From Xenorhabdus nematophila ATCC 19061 (lineage in GTDB: Bacteria > Pseudomonadota > Gammaproteobacteria > Enterobacterales > Enterobacteriaceae), in the NCBI RefSeq assembly GCF_000252955.1, contig NC_014228.1, positions 310,001-374,000 of the forward strand: a stretch of DNA of 64,000 bases, read 5' to 3'. Numbering within the stretch: the first letter of the stretch is position 1; every line of letters begins with the position of its first letter. The translations under genes were made by a program, and so were the position numbers. Under the pieces are notes generated by a model. It had not been told where the DNA came from. It did not search any database and worked only from the letters and a program-made list of their open reading frames with translations. Below are positions 10,965 through 22,052 of the stretch, one piece after another.

Positions 10965-12095
10965 GTGAAAGTGTTGACTGTGTTTGGTACTCGGCCGGAA
11001 GCCATTAAAATGGCACCGTTGGTACACGCATTGTCTAGGGATACTGCCTTTGATGCAAAAGTGTGTGTTACTGCCCAGCATAGAGAGATGCTGGATCAGG
11101 TTTTGCACCTGTTTGGGATAACGCCTGATTTTGATCTCAATATTATGCAAAAGGGGCAGGATCTTACGGATATTACATGCCGGATCCTGCAAGGTATAAA
11201 GCCCGTACTGGAAGAATTCAAACCCGATGTCGTGTTAGTGCATGGTGATACGACGACGACCATGGCAACGAGCCTGGCTGCCTTCTATCAGCATATTCCG
11301 GTTGGCCATGTTGAAGCAGGGCTGAGAACGGGCGATTTGTATTCTCCTTGGCCTGAAGAGGCGAACCGTAAAATTGCCGGGCATTTGGCAATGTACCATT
11401 TCGCGCCGACGGTCACTTCCCAGAACAACCTCTTAAAAGAGTCTATTGCAGAAAATCGGATTTTTGTCACGGGCAACACAGTTATTGATGCTTTGCTGTC
11501 GGTACGTGACCGTATCATGAATGACGATGCGCTATATGGTCAGCTTGCGGAACTTTATCCTTTCATTGATCCGAATAAAAAACTCATTTTAGTGACAGGC
11601 CACCGCCGTGAGAGTTTCGGCAAGGGATTTGAGCGTATTTGTGAAGCCTTGGCGCAGATTGCCAGAGCTCATCCTGAGGTTCAGGTTGTTTATCCTGTCC
11701 ATTTGAATCCGAATGTATGTGAACCCGTTAAGCGTATTCTGCATGACATTGATAACGTTATCCTGATCAAACCACAGGATTACTTGCCATTCGTCTATTT
11801 GATGAACCACGCCTACATGATCTTGACTGACTCAGGAGGCATTCAGGAAGAAGCGCCTTCGTTGGGAAAACCCGTTCTGGTTATGCGCAACACCACTGAA
11901 CGGCCGGAAGCTATAGATGCGGGTACTGTGCGGTTGGTTGGGACAGAAACACAGACTATTGTTGCAGAAGTAACACGTTTATTGACGGATGACACCGCCT
12001 ATCAACAAATGAGCCATGCCCATAACCCGTATGGCGATGGGCAGGCGTGTCAGCGAATTCTTGAAGCACTGAAGAAAAATCAGGTGACATTATGA
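10965..12095 (+). CDS. wecB: UDP-N-acetylglucosamine 2-epimerase WecB
   Basis: 376 residues, same length as E. coli WecB. It converts UDP-GlcNAc to UDP-ManNAc. The start [17 protein letters not shown], the HGDTTTTMA and [11 protein letters not shown] motifs and the C-terminal [12 protein letters not shown] nucleotide-binding site are all present, as expected for the GT-B-like epimerase fold. GTG start follows AGAGAG. The last codons overlap wecC by ATGA (12092-12095), implying translational coupling. Confidence 0.98.
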   Translation: MKVLTVFGTRPEAIKMAPLVHALSRDTAFDAKVCVTAQHREMLDQVLHLFGITPDFDLNIMQKGQDLTDITCRILQGIKPVLEEFKPDVVLVHGDTTTTMATSLAAFYQHIPVGHVEAGLRTGDLYSPWPEEANRKIAGHLAMYHFAPTVTSQNNLLKESIAENRIFVTGNTVIDALLSVRDRIMNDDALYGQLAELYPFIDPNKKLILVTGHRRESFGKGFERICEALAQIARAHPEVQVVYPVHLNPNVCEPVKRILHDIDNVILIKPQDYLPFVYLMNHAYMILTDSGGIQEEAPSLGKPVLVMRNTTERPEAIDAGTVRLVGTETQTIVAEVTRLLTDDTAYQQMSHAHNPYGDGQACQRILEALKKNQVTL

Positions 12096-13354
12096 GTTTT
12101 GAAACAATTTCTGTGATCGGACTTGGTTATATCGGTTTACCCACCGCAGCGGCATTTGCCTCCTGCAAAAAGAAGGTCATTGGGGTGGATGTCAATCAAC
12201 ATGCGGTAGAAACGATTAACCGTGGTGCGATTCATATCGTTGAACCTGATTTGGATAAAGTCGTCAAAACCGCCGTTGAAGGCGGTTACCTGAAAGCCGT
12301 CACTGTTCCTCAAGCCGCGGATGCCTTCTTGATTGCTGTACCCACTCCTTTCAAGGGTGATCACGAGCCGGACATGGCTTATGTACGTTCCGCAGCAGAA
12401 TCAATCGCCCCGGTATTGAAAAAGGGAGATTTGATCATTCTGGAATCGACCTCACCAGTGGGAGCAACAGAGCAAATGGCAGAATGGTTGGCCGCAATAC
12501 GTTCTGATCTTTCATTCCCACAGCAGGCCGGCGATAACTCAGACATTGATATCGCCTATTGCCCAGAGCGTGTTCTGCCGGGCCAGGTTATGGTGGAGTT
12601 GGTTAAAAATGATCGCGTTGTGGGGGGCATGACAGGCAAATCATCCCGTAGGGCAAGCGAACTATACAAGATTTTCCTTGAAGGTGAATGTGTTATCACA
12701 AATGCCAAAACGGCGGAAATGTGCAAACTGACTGAAAATAGTTTCCGTGATGTCAATATTGCTTTTGCCAACGAACTTTCTTTGATCTGTGCTGAACAGG
12801 GGATCAATGTTTGGGAACTGATCAGCCTGGCAAACCGTCATCCCCGCGTCAATATCCTGCAACCCGGCCCGGGAGTTGGGGGGCACTGTATTGCAGTCGA
12901 TCCCTGGTTTATCGTATCTCAAAACCCTGAACAATCCCGTTTGATTCATACCGCGCGTTTAGTGAATGATGGCAAGCCACTCTGGGTCATTGATCAAGTG
13001 AAGGCGGCGGTGGCGGATTGTCTGGCTGAAAGTGGCAAACGGGCGAGTGAGATTAACATTGCCTGTTTCGGATTAGCCTTTAAACCTAACATTGATGATT
13101 TACGTGAAAGTCCAGCGGTTCATATTGCTAAAATGGTTGCACAGTGGCATGCGGGGCAAACTATGGTCGTTGAGCCTAATGTGCATGAACTGCCTGGTTC
13201 ACTGAAAGATTGGGTCAAATTGGTGGATATGGAGCTGGCATTGGAAGAGGCTGATGTTGTGCTGATGTTGGTAGATCACAGACAGTTTAAAGCCATTCAT
13301 GGTAACGCAATAAAACAACAATGGATCATTGATACAAAAGGAGTCTGGCGTTGA
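12092..13354 (+). CDS. wecC: UDP-N-acetyl-D-mannosamine dehydrogenase WecC
   Basis: 420 residues. It oxidises UDP-ManNAc to UDP-ManNAcA with two NAD. N-terminal Rossmann motif [11 protein letters not shown], the [12 protein letters not shown] segment, and the catalytic cysteine in [13 protein letters not shown] near residue 266, then a second Rossmann-like domain. Overlaps wecB by ATGA and rffG by TTGA, so the three genes are coupled. Confidence 0.98.
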   Translation: MSFETISVIGLGYIGLPTAAAFASCKKKVIGVDVNQHAVETINRGAIHIVEPDLDKVVKTAVEGGYLKAVTVPQAADAFLIAVPTPFKGDHEPDMAYVRSAAESIAPVLKKGDLIILESTSPVGATEQMAEWLAAIRSDLSFPQQAGDNSDIDIAYCPERVLPGQVMVELVKNDRVVGGMTGKSSRRASELYKIFLEGECVITNAKTAEMCKLTENSFRDVNIAFANELSLICAEQGINVWELISLANRHPRVNILQPGPGVGGHCIAVDPWFIVSQNPEQSRLIHTARLVNDGKPLWVIDQVKAAVADCLAESGKRASEINIACFGLAFKPNIDDLRESPAVHIAKMVAQWHAGQTMVVEPNVHELPGSLKDWVKLVDMELALEEADVVLMLVDHRQFKAIHGNAIKQQWIIDTKGVWR

Positions 13355-14421
13355 AACGAATTCTTATTACAGGTGGTGCGGGTTTCATCGGTTCTGCGGT
13401 GGTTCGACATATTATCAACCAGACTGAAGACAGCGTTGTTGTCGTTGATAGTCTGACTTATGCCGGTAATCTGGAATCACTGGCACCGGTTGCCGAGCAT
13501 CCCCGCTATGCGTTTGAGCAGGTTGATATTTGTCAGCGCGAGGCGCTCGATCGTGTGTTTCAGCAATACCAGCCGGATGCCGTCATGCATTTGGCAGCAG
13601 AAAGCCATGTGGATCGTTCTATTGATGGGCCGGCAGCCTTTATCGAAACCAATATCATCGGCACTTATATTTTGCTGGAAGCAGCCCGTACCTATTGGCA
13701 GCAGTTGGATGAGGAAAAGCGGGCAGCATTCCGTTTTCATCATATATCAACGGATGAAGTCTACGGTGATTTAGATGGTCAAGAGAGTTTCTTCACGGAA
13801 ACCACACCTTATGCACCGAGCAGCCCTTATTCTGCTTCAAAGGCGTCCAGCGATCACTTGGTCAGGGCATGGCGTCGTACTTATGGCTTACCGACAGTCA
13901 TCACCAACTGTTCCAATAACTACGGACCTTATCACTTTCCAGAAAAGCTGATCCCCTTGATGATCCTGAATGCACAGGCCGGAAAACCTTTGCCGGTTTA
14001 TGGCAAGGGTGAACAAATCCGCGACTGGTTGTATGTGGAAGATCATGCCCGTGCCTTACATTTGGTCGTGACGAAAGCGGTGCCCGGTGAAACTTACAAT
14101 ATCGGTGGGCATAACGAGCGCAGAAACATTGATGTTGTGGAAACGATTTGTGGATTGCTGGAGGAGCTTTGTCCTGAAAAACCAGCGGGTGTCTCGCATT
14201 ACCGGGATCTGATTACTTATGTTACCGATCGTCCGGGACATGATATGCGCTATGCCATTGACGCCGCCAAAATTGAGCGTGAACTGGGGTGGACGCCACA
14301 GGAAACATTCGAATCCGGTATCCGCAAGACAGTACAATGGTATTTGGGGCATGAGAATTGGTGGTGCCGAGTGCAAGATGGCTCTTATGCAGGAGAGCGT
14401 CTTGGATTGGGAAATGAATAG
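13351..14421 (+). CDS. rffG: dTDP-glucose 4,6-dehydratase RffG
   Basis: 356-residue extended short-chain dehydrogenase. NAD-binding [13 protein letters not shown] at the N-terminus, the [13 protein letters not shown] motif, the STDEVYGD catalytic loop (Thr-Asp-Glu) and the YSASK Tyr-Lys pair. It makes dTDP-4-keto-6-deoxyglucose for the Fuc4NAc branch of ECA. The TTG start overlaps the wecC stop (TTGA) and GGAG lies about 7 nt upstream. Confidence 0.97.
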   Translation: MKRILITGGAGFIGSAVVRHIINQTEDSVVVVDSLTYAGNLESLAPVAEHPRYAFEQVDICQREALDRVFQQYQPDAVMHLAAESHVDRSIDGPAAFIETNIIGTYILLEAARTYWQQLDEEKRAAFRFHHISTDEVYGDLDGQESFFTETTPYAPSSPYSASKASSDHLVRAWRRTYGLPTVITNCSNNYGPYHFPEKLIPLMILNAQAGKPLPVYGKGEQIRDWLYVEDHARALHLVVTKAVPGETYNIGGHNERRNIDVVETICGLLEELCPEKPAGVSHYRDLITYVTDRPGHDMRYAIDAAKIERELGWTPQETFESGIRKTVQWYLGHENWWCRVQDGSYAGERLGLGNE

Positions 14422-14439
14422 GCTCGTCTGGAGAAGCGC

Positions 14440-15321
14440 ATGAAAGGAATTATACTGGCGGGAGGTTCGGGCACCCGCTTATATCCGATAACCCGTGGCA
14501 TTTCAAAACAGCTATTGCCCATTTATGATAAGCCGATGATTTACTATCCGCTGTCCGTGTTAATGCTGTCGGGAATACGCGATATTCTGATTATTTCCAC
14601 GCCGGAAGACCTGCCTGCTTTTAAACGGTTATTGGGCAATGGCGAACAATTTGGCATCCATCTGAGCTACGCAGAACAGCCTTCTCCGGACGGTTTGGCG
14701 CAGGCTTTTTTGCTTGGTGAAGCGTTTATTGGTGACGATGCCTGCTGTTTAGTCCTTGGCGATAATATCTTCTTTGGTCAGGCATTTAGTCCGAAACTGC
14801 GAAGTGTGGCAGAACGTGAAACCGGAGCGACAGTATTCGGTTATCAAGTGATGGATCCTGAACGATTTGGGGTCGTGGAATTTGATGAGCAGTATCGGGT
14901 ACGTTCCATTGAAGAAAAACCAGTACAACCAAAATCCAACTGGGCGGTGACCGGACTCTATTTTTACGACAATAAAGTGGTGGACTTTGCGAAACACGTG
15001 AAGCCTTCTGCCCGTGGCGAGCTTGAAATCACCAGTATTAATCAGATGTATCTGGAAAGTGGTGAATTGAATGTCGAGTTATTAGGGCGGGGTTTTGCGT
15101 GGCTGGATACCGGCACGCATGACAGCCTGATTGAAGCCAGTACTTTTGTTCAGACCGTTGAAAAACGACAAGGCTTTAAAATTGCCTGTCTGGAAGAGAT
15201 AGCATGGCGCAATGGCTGGTTGAACTCTGAGCAGGTCAAAGCGGCTGCCGCAGACTTGTCAAAGACCGGGTACGGCAAATATTTAACGGATTTGCTCAAT
15301 GTCTATTCACGCCAATCTTGA
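14440..15321 (+). CDS. rffH: Glucose-1-phosphate thymidylyltransferase RffH
   Basis: 293 residues, RmlA family. It forms dTDP-glucose from glucose-1-phosphate and dTTP. The nucleotide-binding [20 protein letters not shown] region opens the protein, followed by LGDNIFFG (metal-binding Asp) and the [20 protein letters not shown] sugar-binding segment. The short gap from rffG and a 23-bp overlap with wecD place it inside the operon. Logically this enzyme acts just before RffG. Confidence 0.97.
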   Translation: MKGIILAGGSGTRLYPITRGISKQLLPIYDKPMIYYPLSVLMLSGIRDILIISTPEDLPAFKRLLGNGEQFGIHLSYAEQPSPDGLAQAFLLGEAFIGDDACCLVLGDNIFFGQAFSPKLRSVAERETGATVFGYQVMDPERFGVVEFDEQYRVRSIEEKPVQPKSNWAVTGLYFYDNKVVDFAKHVKPSARGELEITSINQMYLESGELNVELLGRGFAWLDTGTHDSLIEASTFVQTVEKRQGFKIACLEEIAWRNGWLNSEQVKAAAADLSKTGYGKYLTDLLNVYSRQS

Positions 15322-16024
15322 ACCGCTGGCCTGGGATAGCCAGTTTTTTGGTTTATCCACCGCCCGTCTGAATTTATCACCGGGAGCGGCTGTGATAACA
15401 GCGGCTCATCTGGATGAATACGCCTTGGTGCAGGCAAAGATTCCTGCCCAGCAAACAGCGGTTCTTGATGCGTTGTCTGCCTTGAGTTTTTCTCTGGCGG
15501 AAGGTGAGGCTGATTTACTGTTATCGCTTGATGCCGGAGATCAGACAGAGATTCAAACCGGGCAAAATGCGGTGCCAAAATTCGTTATTGCAAAACCACA
15601 GGATATACCTGCATTGAAAGCCGTTGCAGAACAGGTGTTCAAGGTCAGCCGCTTCCGTGCACCGTGGTATCAGCCGGATGACAGTGGACGATTCTATGCG
15701 GTTTGGGTTGAAAATGCAGTTTTGGGCACGTTTGACCACGAATGCCTGATGATTAACGATGAACACGGTCAGATGATGGGATTTGTCACCTTAAGAGATA
15801 TCGGGAGCCATGAAGCCCGGATTGGTTTACTGGCTACGGTACCCGGCAGTCACCATCAGGGAATTGGAAAAAAATTGATGTCGGCGGCGCAGCAGTGGTG
15901 CCAGCAGCACCAGATTCAGCGACTGAGAATAGCAACACAAATCAGTAACATCGCTGCTTTGCGTCTTTATACACGTCGTGGTGCCATCATTGAGAGCACT
16001 GCATATTGGTTATACAGAGGGTGA
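15299..16024 (+). CDS. wecD: dTDP-4-amino-4,6-dideoxy-D-galactose acyltransferase WecD
   Basis: 241-residue GNAT-family enzyme that acetylates dTDP-Fuc4N to dTDP-Fuc4NAc using acetyl-CoA. The [18 protein letters not shown] segment matches E. coli WecD, and the acetyl-CoA loop is near residues 180-190 ([14 protein letters not shown]). The conserved [10 protein letters not shown] tail is present. The N-terminus is the least conserved part. The ATG at 15299 lies inside the end of rffH, a 23-bp overlap also expected for coupled translation. Confidence 0.95.
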   Translation: MSIHANLEPLAWDSQFFGLSTARLNLSPGAAVITAAHLDEYALVQAKIPAQQTAVLDALSALSFSLAEGEADLLLSLDAGDQTEIQTGQNAVPKFVIAKPQDIPALKAVAEQVFKVSRFRAPWYQPDDSGRFYAVWVENAVLGTFDHECLMINDEHGQMMGFVTLRDIGSHEARIGLLATVPGSHHQGIGKKLMSAAQQWCQQHQIQRLRIATQISNIAALRLYTRRGAIIESTAYWLYRG

Positions 16025-16025
16025 A

Positions 16026-17156
16026 ATGATTCCATTTAACAAGCCACCGGTAGTCGGCACTGAACTAGAATACATGAAACAGGCGATGGCCAGTGGTAAA
16101 TTGTGTGGTGATGGTGAATTTACCAAACGTTGTGAAACGTGGATGGAGCAGCGTTTTGGCTGCCCGAAGGTGTTGCTGACGCCTTCTTGTACGGCATCAC
16201 TGGAAATGGCGGCCATTTTGTTGGATATCCAGCCGGGTGATGAAATCATCATGCCGAGCTACACCTTTGTTTCAACCTCCAACGCTTTTGTTTTGCGTGG
16301 TGCCACCATTGTGTTCGTGGATATCCGCCCTGATACCATGAATATTGATGAGACCCGGATTGAAGCCGCCATTACAGAAAAAACCCGCGCTATCGTGCCA
16401 GTGCATTATGCGGGCGTTGCCTGTGAAATGGATACCATCATGGCGTTGGCAGAAAAATATAACCTGTATGTGGTAGAAGATGCGGCACAAGGTGTTATGT
16501 CTACCTATAAAGGCCGCGCTCTGGGCACAATTGGGCATATTGGTTGTTTCAGTTTCCATGAAACCAAAAACTACTCAGCCGGGGGTGAAGGCGGTGCGAC
16601 ATTAATTAATGATAAGTCATTGATTGCGCGGGCTGAAATCATTCGGGAAAAAGGCACCAATCGAAGCCAATTCTTCCGTGGGCAAGTCGATAAATACACT
16701 TGGCGCGATATCGGCTCCAGCTATTTGATGTCTGACCTGCAAGCGGCTTACCTGTGGGGACAACTGGAGATTGCTGAGAAAATCAACCAACGCCGTCTGG
16801 CTTTATGGGATAACTATTATCAGGCTCTGAAACCGCTGTCTGATGGCGGGCATTTGACTTTGCCAATTGTCCCGAATGGTGTGGAACACAATGCGCATAT
16901 GTTCTATATCAAGCTAAAAGACGTTGAAGAACGCAGTGAATTCAATCGTTACATGAAAGAGCATGGCGTCCTGAGCGTTTTCCACTATGTTGCACTACAC
17001 ACCAGCCCAGCGGGTGAAAAATGTGGTCGTTTCCATGGAGAAGATCGTTTTACGACACGTGAAAGTGACCGCTTAGTGCGCTTGCCGATGTTCTACAATA
17101 TGACAGACGAAGAACAGCAAGTCGTGATAAACCGTAGCAAGGAATTTTTTGCCTGA
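16026..17156 (+). CDS. wecE: dTDP-4-amino-4,6-dideoxygalactose transaminase WecE
   Basis: 376 residues, same length as E. coli WecE. PLP-dependent aminotransferase of the DegT/DnrJ/EryC1 family converting dTDP-4-keto-6-deoxyglucose to dTDP-Fuc4N with glutamate. The PLP lysine lies in SFHETKNYSAGGEGG. The frame is open upstream to 15978, but ATG at 16026 gives the conserved MIPFNKPPVVGTELEYM start, one base after the wecD stop, so the upstream extension is rejected. Confidence 0.97.
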   Translation: MIPFNKPPVVGTELEYMKQAMASGKLCGDGEFTKRCETWMEQRFGCPKVLLTPSCTASLEMAAILLDIQPGDEIIMPSYTFVSTSNAFVLRGATIVFVDIRPDTMNIDETRIEAAITEKTRAIVPVHYAGVACEMDTIMALAEKYNLYVVEDAAQGVMSTYKGRALGTIGHIGCFSFHETKNYSAGGEGGATLINDKSLIARAEIIREKGTNRSQFFRGQVDKYTWRDIGSSYLMSDLQAAYLWGQLEIAEKINQRRLALWDNYYQALKPLSDGGHLTLPIVPNGVEHNAHMFYIKLKDVEERSEFNRYMKEHGVLSVFHYVALHTSPAGEKCGRFHGEDRFTTRESDRLVRLPMFYNMTDEEQQVVINRSKEFFA

Positions 17157-17157
17157 T

Positions 17158-18408
17158 ATGTCACTGGCTAAAGCTTCTGTTTGGACGGCAGGTTCCACAT
17201 TGATCAAAATTGGTGTGGGCTTGCTGGTCATTAAATTACTGGCGGTGTCTTTTGGCCCAACAGGTGTGGGGCAAGCGGGCAATTTCCGCCAGCTCATTAC
17301 CGTGCTGGGGGTATTGTCTGGTGCGGGAATTTTTAATGGTGTAACCAAATACGTTGCTGAGTATCATCAGCAACCGGAAAGACTCAGCGCTTTACTGGGT
17401 ACATCGTCCTCGATTATTCTGGGCTTTTCTACCCTTCTGGCCGTGATTTTCCTTTTATTCAGTGATGCTATCAGTGTGGGCTTATTTGGTCACAACCATT
17501 ACAAAATAGTTGTGCAGGCGCTCGCTTTTATTCAAATGGGGATCGCATATGCCAACTATTTTCTGGCAATCTTAAAAGGTTTCAGGGATGCTCAGGGCAA
17601 TGCGCTTGCCATTATTTTGGGTAGCTTAGTCGGGGTGATTGCTTATAGTCTCTGTTATTGGCTGGGAGGCTATGAAGGGACATTGGCAGGGTTGGCCTTG
17701 GTGCCCGCGCTGGTGGTTTTACCGGCGGGGATGATGATCCTGCATCGCAAAGTCATGGCATTTTCCTCATTGAAGCCCCTATGGGATCGCGCGATTGCCA
17801 GCCATTTGGGAAAATTTACCTTAATGGCGTTGCTGACGTCCATTACACTGCCTGTCGCTTATATTATGATGAGAAACCTGCTGGCAGCACGTTATAGCTG
17901 GGAAGACGTTGGAATCTGGCAGGGGGTAAGCAGCATTTCGGATGCTTATTTACAATTTATTACCGCATCTTTTACTGTCTATCTCTTGCCGACACTCTCC
18001 CGTTTGGAAAGCAGGCAAGAAATTAGCCGCGAAATTGTGAAAGCGCTGAAATTCGTTTTGCCTGCGGTGGCTGCCGCCAGCTTCTCAGTCTGGTTATTGC
18101 GCGATTTTGTCATTTGGCTGCTGTTTTCAGATAAATTTACCGCGATGCGGGATCTATTTGTATGGCAGTTAGTGGGCGATGTGCTGAAAGTGGGGGCGTA
18201 TGTTTTTGGTTATCTTGTGATAGCGAAAGCCGCACTGCGTTTTTATATACTGACTGAAGTCAGCCAGTTTCTCCTGCTGACGGGCTTCTCCCATTGGCTG
18301 ATACCGATGAACGGCGCATTGGGCGCGGCTCAGTCCTATATGGCAACTTACATTGTTTACTTCATTCTTTGTTGTAGCGTATTTATTATTTATCGCAGGC
18401 GAGCATGA
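17158..18408 (+). CDS. wzxE: ECA lipid III flippase WzxE
   Basis: 416 residues, same length as E. coli WzxE. Polysaccharide-transport (MOP) family with about 12 membrane segments. It flips undecaprenyl-PP-linked trisaccharide to the periplasmic face. ATG at 17158 gives [19 protein letters not shown] as in the family; a TTG nine bases earlier is rejected. Starts directly after the wecE stop and overlaps wecF by ATGA at 18405. Confidence 0.97.
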   Translation: MSLAKASVWTAGSTLIKIGVGLLVIKLLAVSFGPTGVGQAGNFRQLITVLGVLSGAGIFNGVTKYVAEYHQQPERLSALLGTSSSIILGFSTLLAVIFLLFSDAISVGLFGHNHYKIVVQALAFIQMGIAYANYFLAILKGFRDAQGNALAIILGSLVGVIAYSLCYWLGGYEGTLAGLALVPALVVLPAGMMILHRKVMAFSSLKPLWDRAIASHLGKFTLMALLTSITLPVAYIMMRNLLAARYSWEDVGIWQGVSSISDAYLQFITASFTVYLLPTLSRLESRQEISREIVKALKFVLPAVAAASFSVWLLRDFVIWLLFSDKFTAMRDLFVWQLVGDVLKVGAYVFGYLVIAKAALRFYILTEVSQFLLLTGFSHWLIPMNGALGAAQSYMATYIVYFILCCSVFIIYRRRA

Positions 18409-19511
18409 CAACCTTAATTCACGTTTTGGGATCGGATATCCCGCATCATAATCAAACGTTACTGAATTTTTTTAATGCCGTTTTGGCTAAGGAAATTAAC
18501 TTTCTGGTCAAACCGTGTTTTATGGTGGTTTCCAAGGACCACACAGGGTTATCAAATTACCCTAATTTATCTATCTCGGTTTATGACAGTAAATCTGCTT
18601 TGTCACGGTCAGTGATCGAGAAAGCGCAAGGAAACAGAACAATCCGTTTCTTTTTCCACGGGCAGTTTAATGCTGCTTTGTGGATGGCTTTACTCGTGGG
18701 TAAAATTAAGCGGCATCAATTTTGGTGGCATGTGTGGGGAGCTGATTTATATGAAGAATCCCGTCAGCTGAAGTTCCGTTTGTTCTATCTGCTCCGTCGC
18801 CTGGCACAAAATCGGGTAGGGCATATTTTTGCCACACGGGGTGATCTTCAGCACTTTTTCCAACGTGTTTGCCATCATTCTGAGCAGTCAAAATCAAATG
18901 TGCCATCCTCGTTGCTCTATTTTCCCACTCGCATGGACCCAACGTTAACAGTAACGGAAAAAACATTTTCTCGTGCAGGGATCACTATCTTGTTAGGGAA
19001 TTCGGGGGATCAGTCTAACCTGCATATTGAAGCTCTGCATAAGATTCAACGCCAGTTTGGTCGTGAGGCGCGGATAATTGTGCCAATGGGCTATCCCGAT
19101 AATAATCAATCTTATATCCAACGGGTGGAGCAAACCGCATTGTCACTGTTTCCGGCGCAAAATGTCCGTATTTTGAAAGGTAAAATGGCGTTTGGAGAAT
19201 ATTTGTCATTACTGCGCGAATGCGATTTGGGCTATTTCATTTTCAATCGCCAGCAGGGTATTGGCACACTCTGTTTGCTGATTCAATGTGGTATTCCGTT
19301 TGTTCTTAGCCGCCAAAATCCATTCTGGCATGATTTGACGGAGCAGCAGATCCCTGTTCTGTTTGATGGTGATGAACTGAATAAACACTGGGTGCAGGAA
19401 GCACAGCGTCAGATGCTGTCCCTTGATAAAAAGGCGATTGCCTTTTTTGACCCCAATTTTATTGAGGGGTGGAAAACTGCCCTATCGGCTGCATCTGGAG
19501 AGTATCAATGA
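18405..19511 (+). CDS. wecF: TDP-Fuc4NAc:lipid II Fuc4NAc transferase WecF
   Basis: 368-residue peripheral glycosyltransferase (GT56) that adds the third sugar of the ECA repeat, completing lipid III. Conserved blocks: [11 protein letters not shown] at the N-terminus, [32 protein letters not shown], and [17 protein letters not shown] near the C-terminus. ATGA overlaps with both wzxE and wzyE. Confidence 0.95.
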   Translation: MTTLIHVLGSDIPHHNQTLLNFFNAVLAKEINFLVKPCFMVVSKDHTGLSNYPNLSISVYDSKSALSRSVIEKAQGNRTIRFFFHGQFNAALWMALLVGKIKRHQFWWHVWGADLYEESRQLKFRLFYLLRRLAQNRVGHIFATRGDLQHFFQRVCHHSEQSKSNVPSSLLYFPTRMDPTLTVTEKTFSRAGITILLGNSGDQSNLHIEALHKIQRQFGREARIIVPMGYPDNNQSYIQRVEQTALSLFPAQNVRILKGKMAFGEYLSLLRECDLGYFIFNRQQGIGTLCLLIQCGIPFVLSRQNPFWHDLTEQQIPVLFDGDELNKHWVQEAQRQMLSLDKKAIAFFDPNFIEGWKTALSAASGEYQ

Positions 19512-20935
19512 CCTTGGCACAATTCAGTGGGTTACTTGTCGTTTACGTGATCTCATTGGTCTTCATCCTGACTTTGACGTATCAGGAGTTTCGGCGTGTC
19601 CGCTTTAACTTTAATATTTTCTTTTCTTTATTGTATTTGCTGACATTTTATTTCGGTTTCCCGTTGACCAGTATGCTGGTATTCAAGTTTGATGTCGAAG
19701 TTGTGCCTGTGGATGCTTTGCTGCATGCAATGCTGGCATCAAGCTGTTTTTACGCTATTTATTATGTCGCTTATAAAACCCGGCTCAGTTATAAAATCCG
19801 CAGTCATAGTGACATAGAATCAGACACACCCTCTGCTGCGGTATCGCGTAAGCCCTTGTTTACCATGAATCGGGTGGAAACTAATCTGACCTGGTTGTTA
19901 CTTGCCGGCATTGCGTTTTTTACAGTCGGTTCGTTTTTTATGCAAAATGGCTTCTTACTGTTCAAATTGCAGTCTTATAGCCAGATATTTTCCAGTCAAG
20001 TTTCTGGTGTGGCTCTTAAGCGATTTTTCTATTTTTTCATCCCTGCGATGTTGGTGGTGTTTTTCCTGAAACCGACGAAAATCCGTTGGGTGTGTTTTCT
20101 GGTAGGAACGGTAGGGTTTGGCATCCTGACTTATGTCATCGTCGGCGGAACGCGGGCTAACATTATTATCGCGTTTGCGTTGTTCTTGTTTATCGGGATT
20201 GTCCGGGGCTGGATTACGTTGTGGATGTTGTTTGCAGCGGGTGGCATGGGGATCATCGGCATGTTCTGGCTGGCGTTGAAGCGTTACAGTTTGGACGTGA
20301 GTGGTGCCGAAGCATTTTATACTTTCCTGTACCTCACCCGGGATACTTTCTCCCCGTGGGAAAACCTGGCACTGTTATTGGATAACTACAGCAAAATAGA
20401 TTTTCAGGGGCTGGCACCGATTATCCGTGATTTTTATGTCTTTATTCCCAGCTGGCTATGGCCAGACAGACCTAATCTGGTTTGGAATACAGCGAATTAC
20501 TTTACGTGGGATGTATTGAATAATCACTCTGGTTTGGCTATTTCACCGACATTAATTGGTTCGCTTGTGGTTATGGGGGGCGTATTCTTTATCCCCTTGG
20601 GCGCGATCATGGTGGGTTTTATTATCAAATGGTTTGATTGGGTTTATGAAGCAGGAAAACAGGAAACCAATCGTTATAAGGCTGCGATTTTGCAGGCTTT
20701 CTGTTTTGGTGCAATTTTCAACATGATTGTCCTTGCCCGGGAAGGTGTCGATTCTTTTGTTTCTCGGGTGGTGTTCTTTTGTATTGTCTTTGGCCTGTGT
20801 CTGATCGCAGCTAAGTTACTGTATTGGTTATTTGAAAGCGCCGGGCTGATCCGAAAGTTTGTCGTCAGTAATTTGACGGCATCGCAAAAAGCAGCTGTTA
20901 TCTTGGATGTAAGGAAGAAAAATGGGGTTGAATAA
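19508..20935 (+). CDS. wzyE: ECA polymerase WzyE
   Basis: 475-residue inner-membrane polymerase with many hydrophobic segments, joining ECA repeat units on the periplasmic side. Strongly conserved [19 protein letters not shown] and [17 protein letters not shown] blocks identify it. The frame is open upstream to 19469, but ATG at 19508 gives [14 protein letters not shown], matching E. coli MSLLQFSGLFVVW, and overlaps the wecF stop as ATGA. The protein is about 25 residues longer than E. coli WzyE, partly because of a loop around residues 100-120. Confidence 0.96.
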   Translation: MTLAQFSGLLVVYVISLVFILTLTYQEFRRVRFNFNIFFSLLYLLTFYFGFPLTSMLVFKFDVEVVPVDALLHAMLASSCFYAIYYVAYKTRLSYKIRSHSDIESDTPSAAVSRKPLFTMNRVETNLTWLLLAGIAFFTVGSFFMQNGFLLFKLQSYSQIFSSQVSGVALKRFFYFFIPAMLVVFFLKPTKIRWVCFLVGTVGFGILTYVIVGGTRANIIIAFALFLFIGIVRGWITLWMLFAAGGMGIIGMFWLALKRYSLDVSGAEAFYTFLYLTRDTFSPWENLALLLDNYSKIDFQGLAPIIRDFYVFIPSWLWPDRPNLVWNTANYFTWDVLNNHSGLAISPTLIGSLVVMGGVFFIPLGAIMVGFIIKWFDWVYEAGKQETNRYKAAILQAFCFGAIFNMIVLAREGVDSFVSRVVFFCIVFGLCLIAAKLLYWLFESAGLIRKFVVSNLTASQKAAVILDVRKKNGVE

Positions 20936-21659
20936 CATTCCTAAATATCGCATTCGTGGTCTCAATATCTGGGGATTTCGCGGTATGTCGCATTTCCTTG
21001 ATCATCTTTTTCAGGGCGGGCGGGTACAAACCGGTACGTTGGTCGCGATTAACGCAGAAAAAGTGCTCACGGCAGAACAAGATAATGCACTGAATATGTT
21101 GCTGAATGAGGCTGAATACTTATATGCGGATGGTATTAGCATTGTGCGTGCCATTCGCCGTAAATATCCTGATGCTGATGTATCGCGTATTGCCGGGGCA
21201 GACTTGTGGGAAGCCTTGATGGAACGGGCTGGTCGCGAAGGAACGCCGGTCTTTCTGGTGGGTGGAAAACCGGCAATTCTGGTTCAGACAGAAAACAAAT
21301 TACGTACTCAGTGGAACGTCAATATTGTAGGCAGTCAGGACGGTTATTTTACGCCGGAAACGCGTGACGCAGTATTTGAGCGCATTCGTGCCAGCGGTGC
21401 GGCGATTATTACCGTGGCGATGGGATCCCCTAAACAGGAAATCTTCATGCGTGATTGCCGCAAGGTATATCCCGACGCACTTTATATGGGGATCGGTGGG
21501 ACGTATGACGTTTTTACGGGGCATATCAAACGTGCGCCAAAAGTTTGGCAGAACTTGGGTTTGGAGTGGCTCTACCGTTTGCTTTCCCAGCCGAGCCGTA
21601 TCCGTAGGCAGATTAAATTATTAAGATTCCTCGGCTATTACTACAGTGGCAAGCTTTAG
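20922..21659 (+). CDS. wecG: UDP-ManNAcA transferase WecG
   Basis: 245 residues, WecG/TagA/CpsF (GT26) family. It transfers ManNAcA from UDP-ManNAcA to lipid I to give lipid II of ECA. Conserved [23 protein letters not shown], the [10 protein letters not shown] motif and [13 protein letters not shown], then the [16 protein letters not shown] tail that associates with the membrane. It starts inside the end of wzyE (14-bp overlap) and is the last gene of the ECA operon. Confidence 0.97.
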   Translation: MGLNNIPKYRIRGLNIWGFRGMSHFLDHLFQGGRVQTGTLVAINAEKVLTAEQDNALNMLLNEAEYLYADGISIVRAIRRKYPDADVSRIAGADLWEALMERAGREGTPVFLVGGKPAILVQTENKLRTQWNVNIVGSQDGYFTPETRDAVFERIRASGAAIITVAMGSPKQEIFMRDCRKVYPDALYMGIGGTYDVFTGHIKRAPKVWQNLGLEWLYRLLSQPSRIRRQIKLLRFLGYYYSGKL

Positions 21660-21796
21660 CCCGATACTGTTTCTGTTTCAAGCCTGTTGCCTCATGATGT
21701 GTTATTTATATGCAGCGGGCTTTCATTTCACTTTCTCCGTGTGCAGTTTCCTGGTATTTGACAAAAATGTGAAATAACATCCTTGCTGGCAGTTCG

Positions 21797-21826
21797 AAAA
21801 ACCGACATTGTTGAGGTCGTTTTTTT
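21797..21826 (+). terminator. Possible terminator after the ECA operon
   Basis: AAAAACCGAC pairs with GTCGTTTTTT across a nine-base loop, allowing one bulged C, and ends in a T tract, about 140 bp after wecG. The GC part of the stem is only four pairs, so the call is tentative. Confidence 0.4.
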
Positions 21827-21965
21827 CGGTTGTGATGCCGGACTAAACCAGCATTGATGCAATTTTATAATTTTTTATTTCACTGATCGGCAAAACGTGT
21901 TTTGATCCCAGCCTTTTTACAACGATTGATTATCAATTCCTGTATTTTTTCTGTTTGCAAATACT

Positions 21966-22022
21966 TACCCAATGGATTTCAAGGTGCAGCTAACAAAGCT
22001 GCAATTTAAAAGATAACGGGTA
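21966..22022 (+). repeat. Short palindromic ERIC-derived unit
   Basis: A 57-bp imperfect palindrome. The left arm TACCCAATGGATTTC continues to GCAGC, and the right arm runs GCTGCAATTTAAAAG to CGGGTA. The arms are about 25 bp with a 7-nt TAACAAA loop. The ends resemble the outer arms of the full ERIC element at 63084-63209, with the central part missing. Lies 31 bp before thrP. Confidence 0.6.
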
Positions 22023-22052
22023 TAAACATCATAAAAGTGGATAGGGAGTTTT

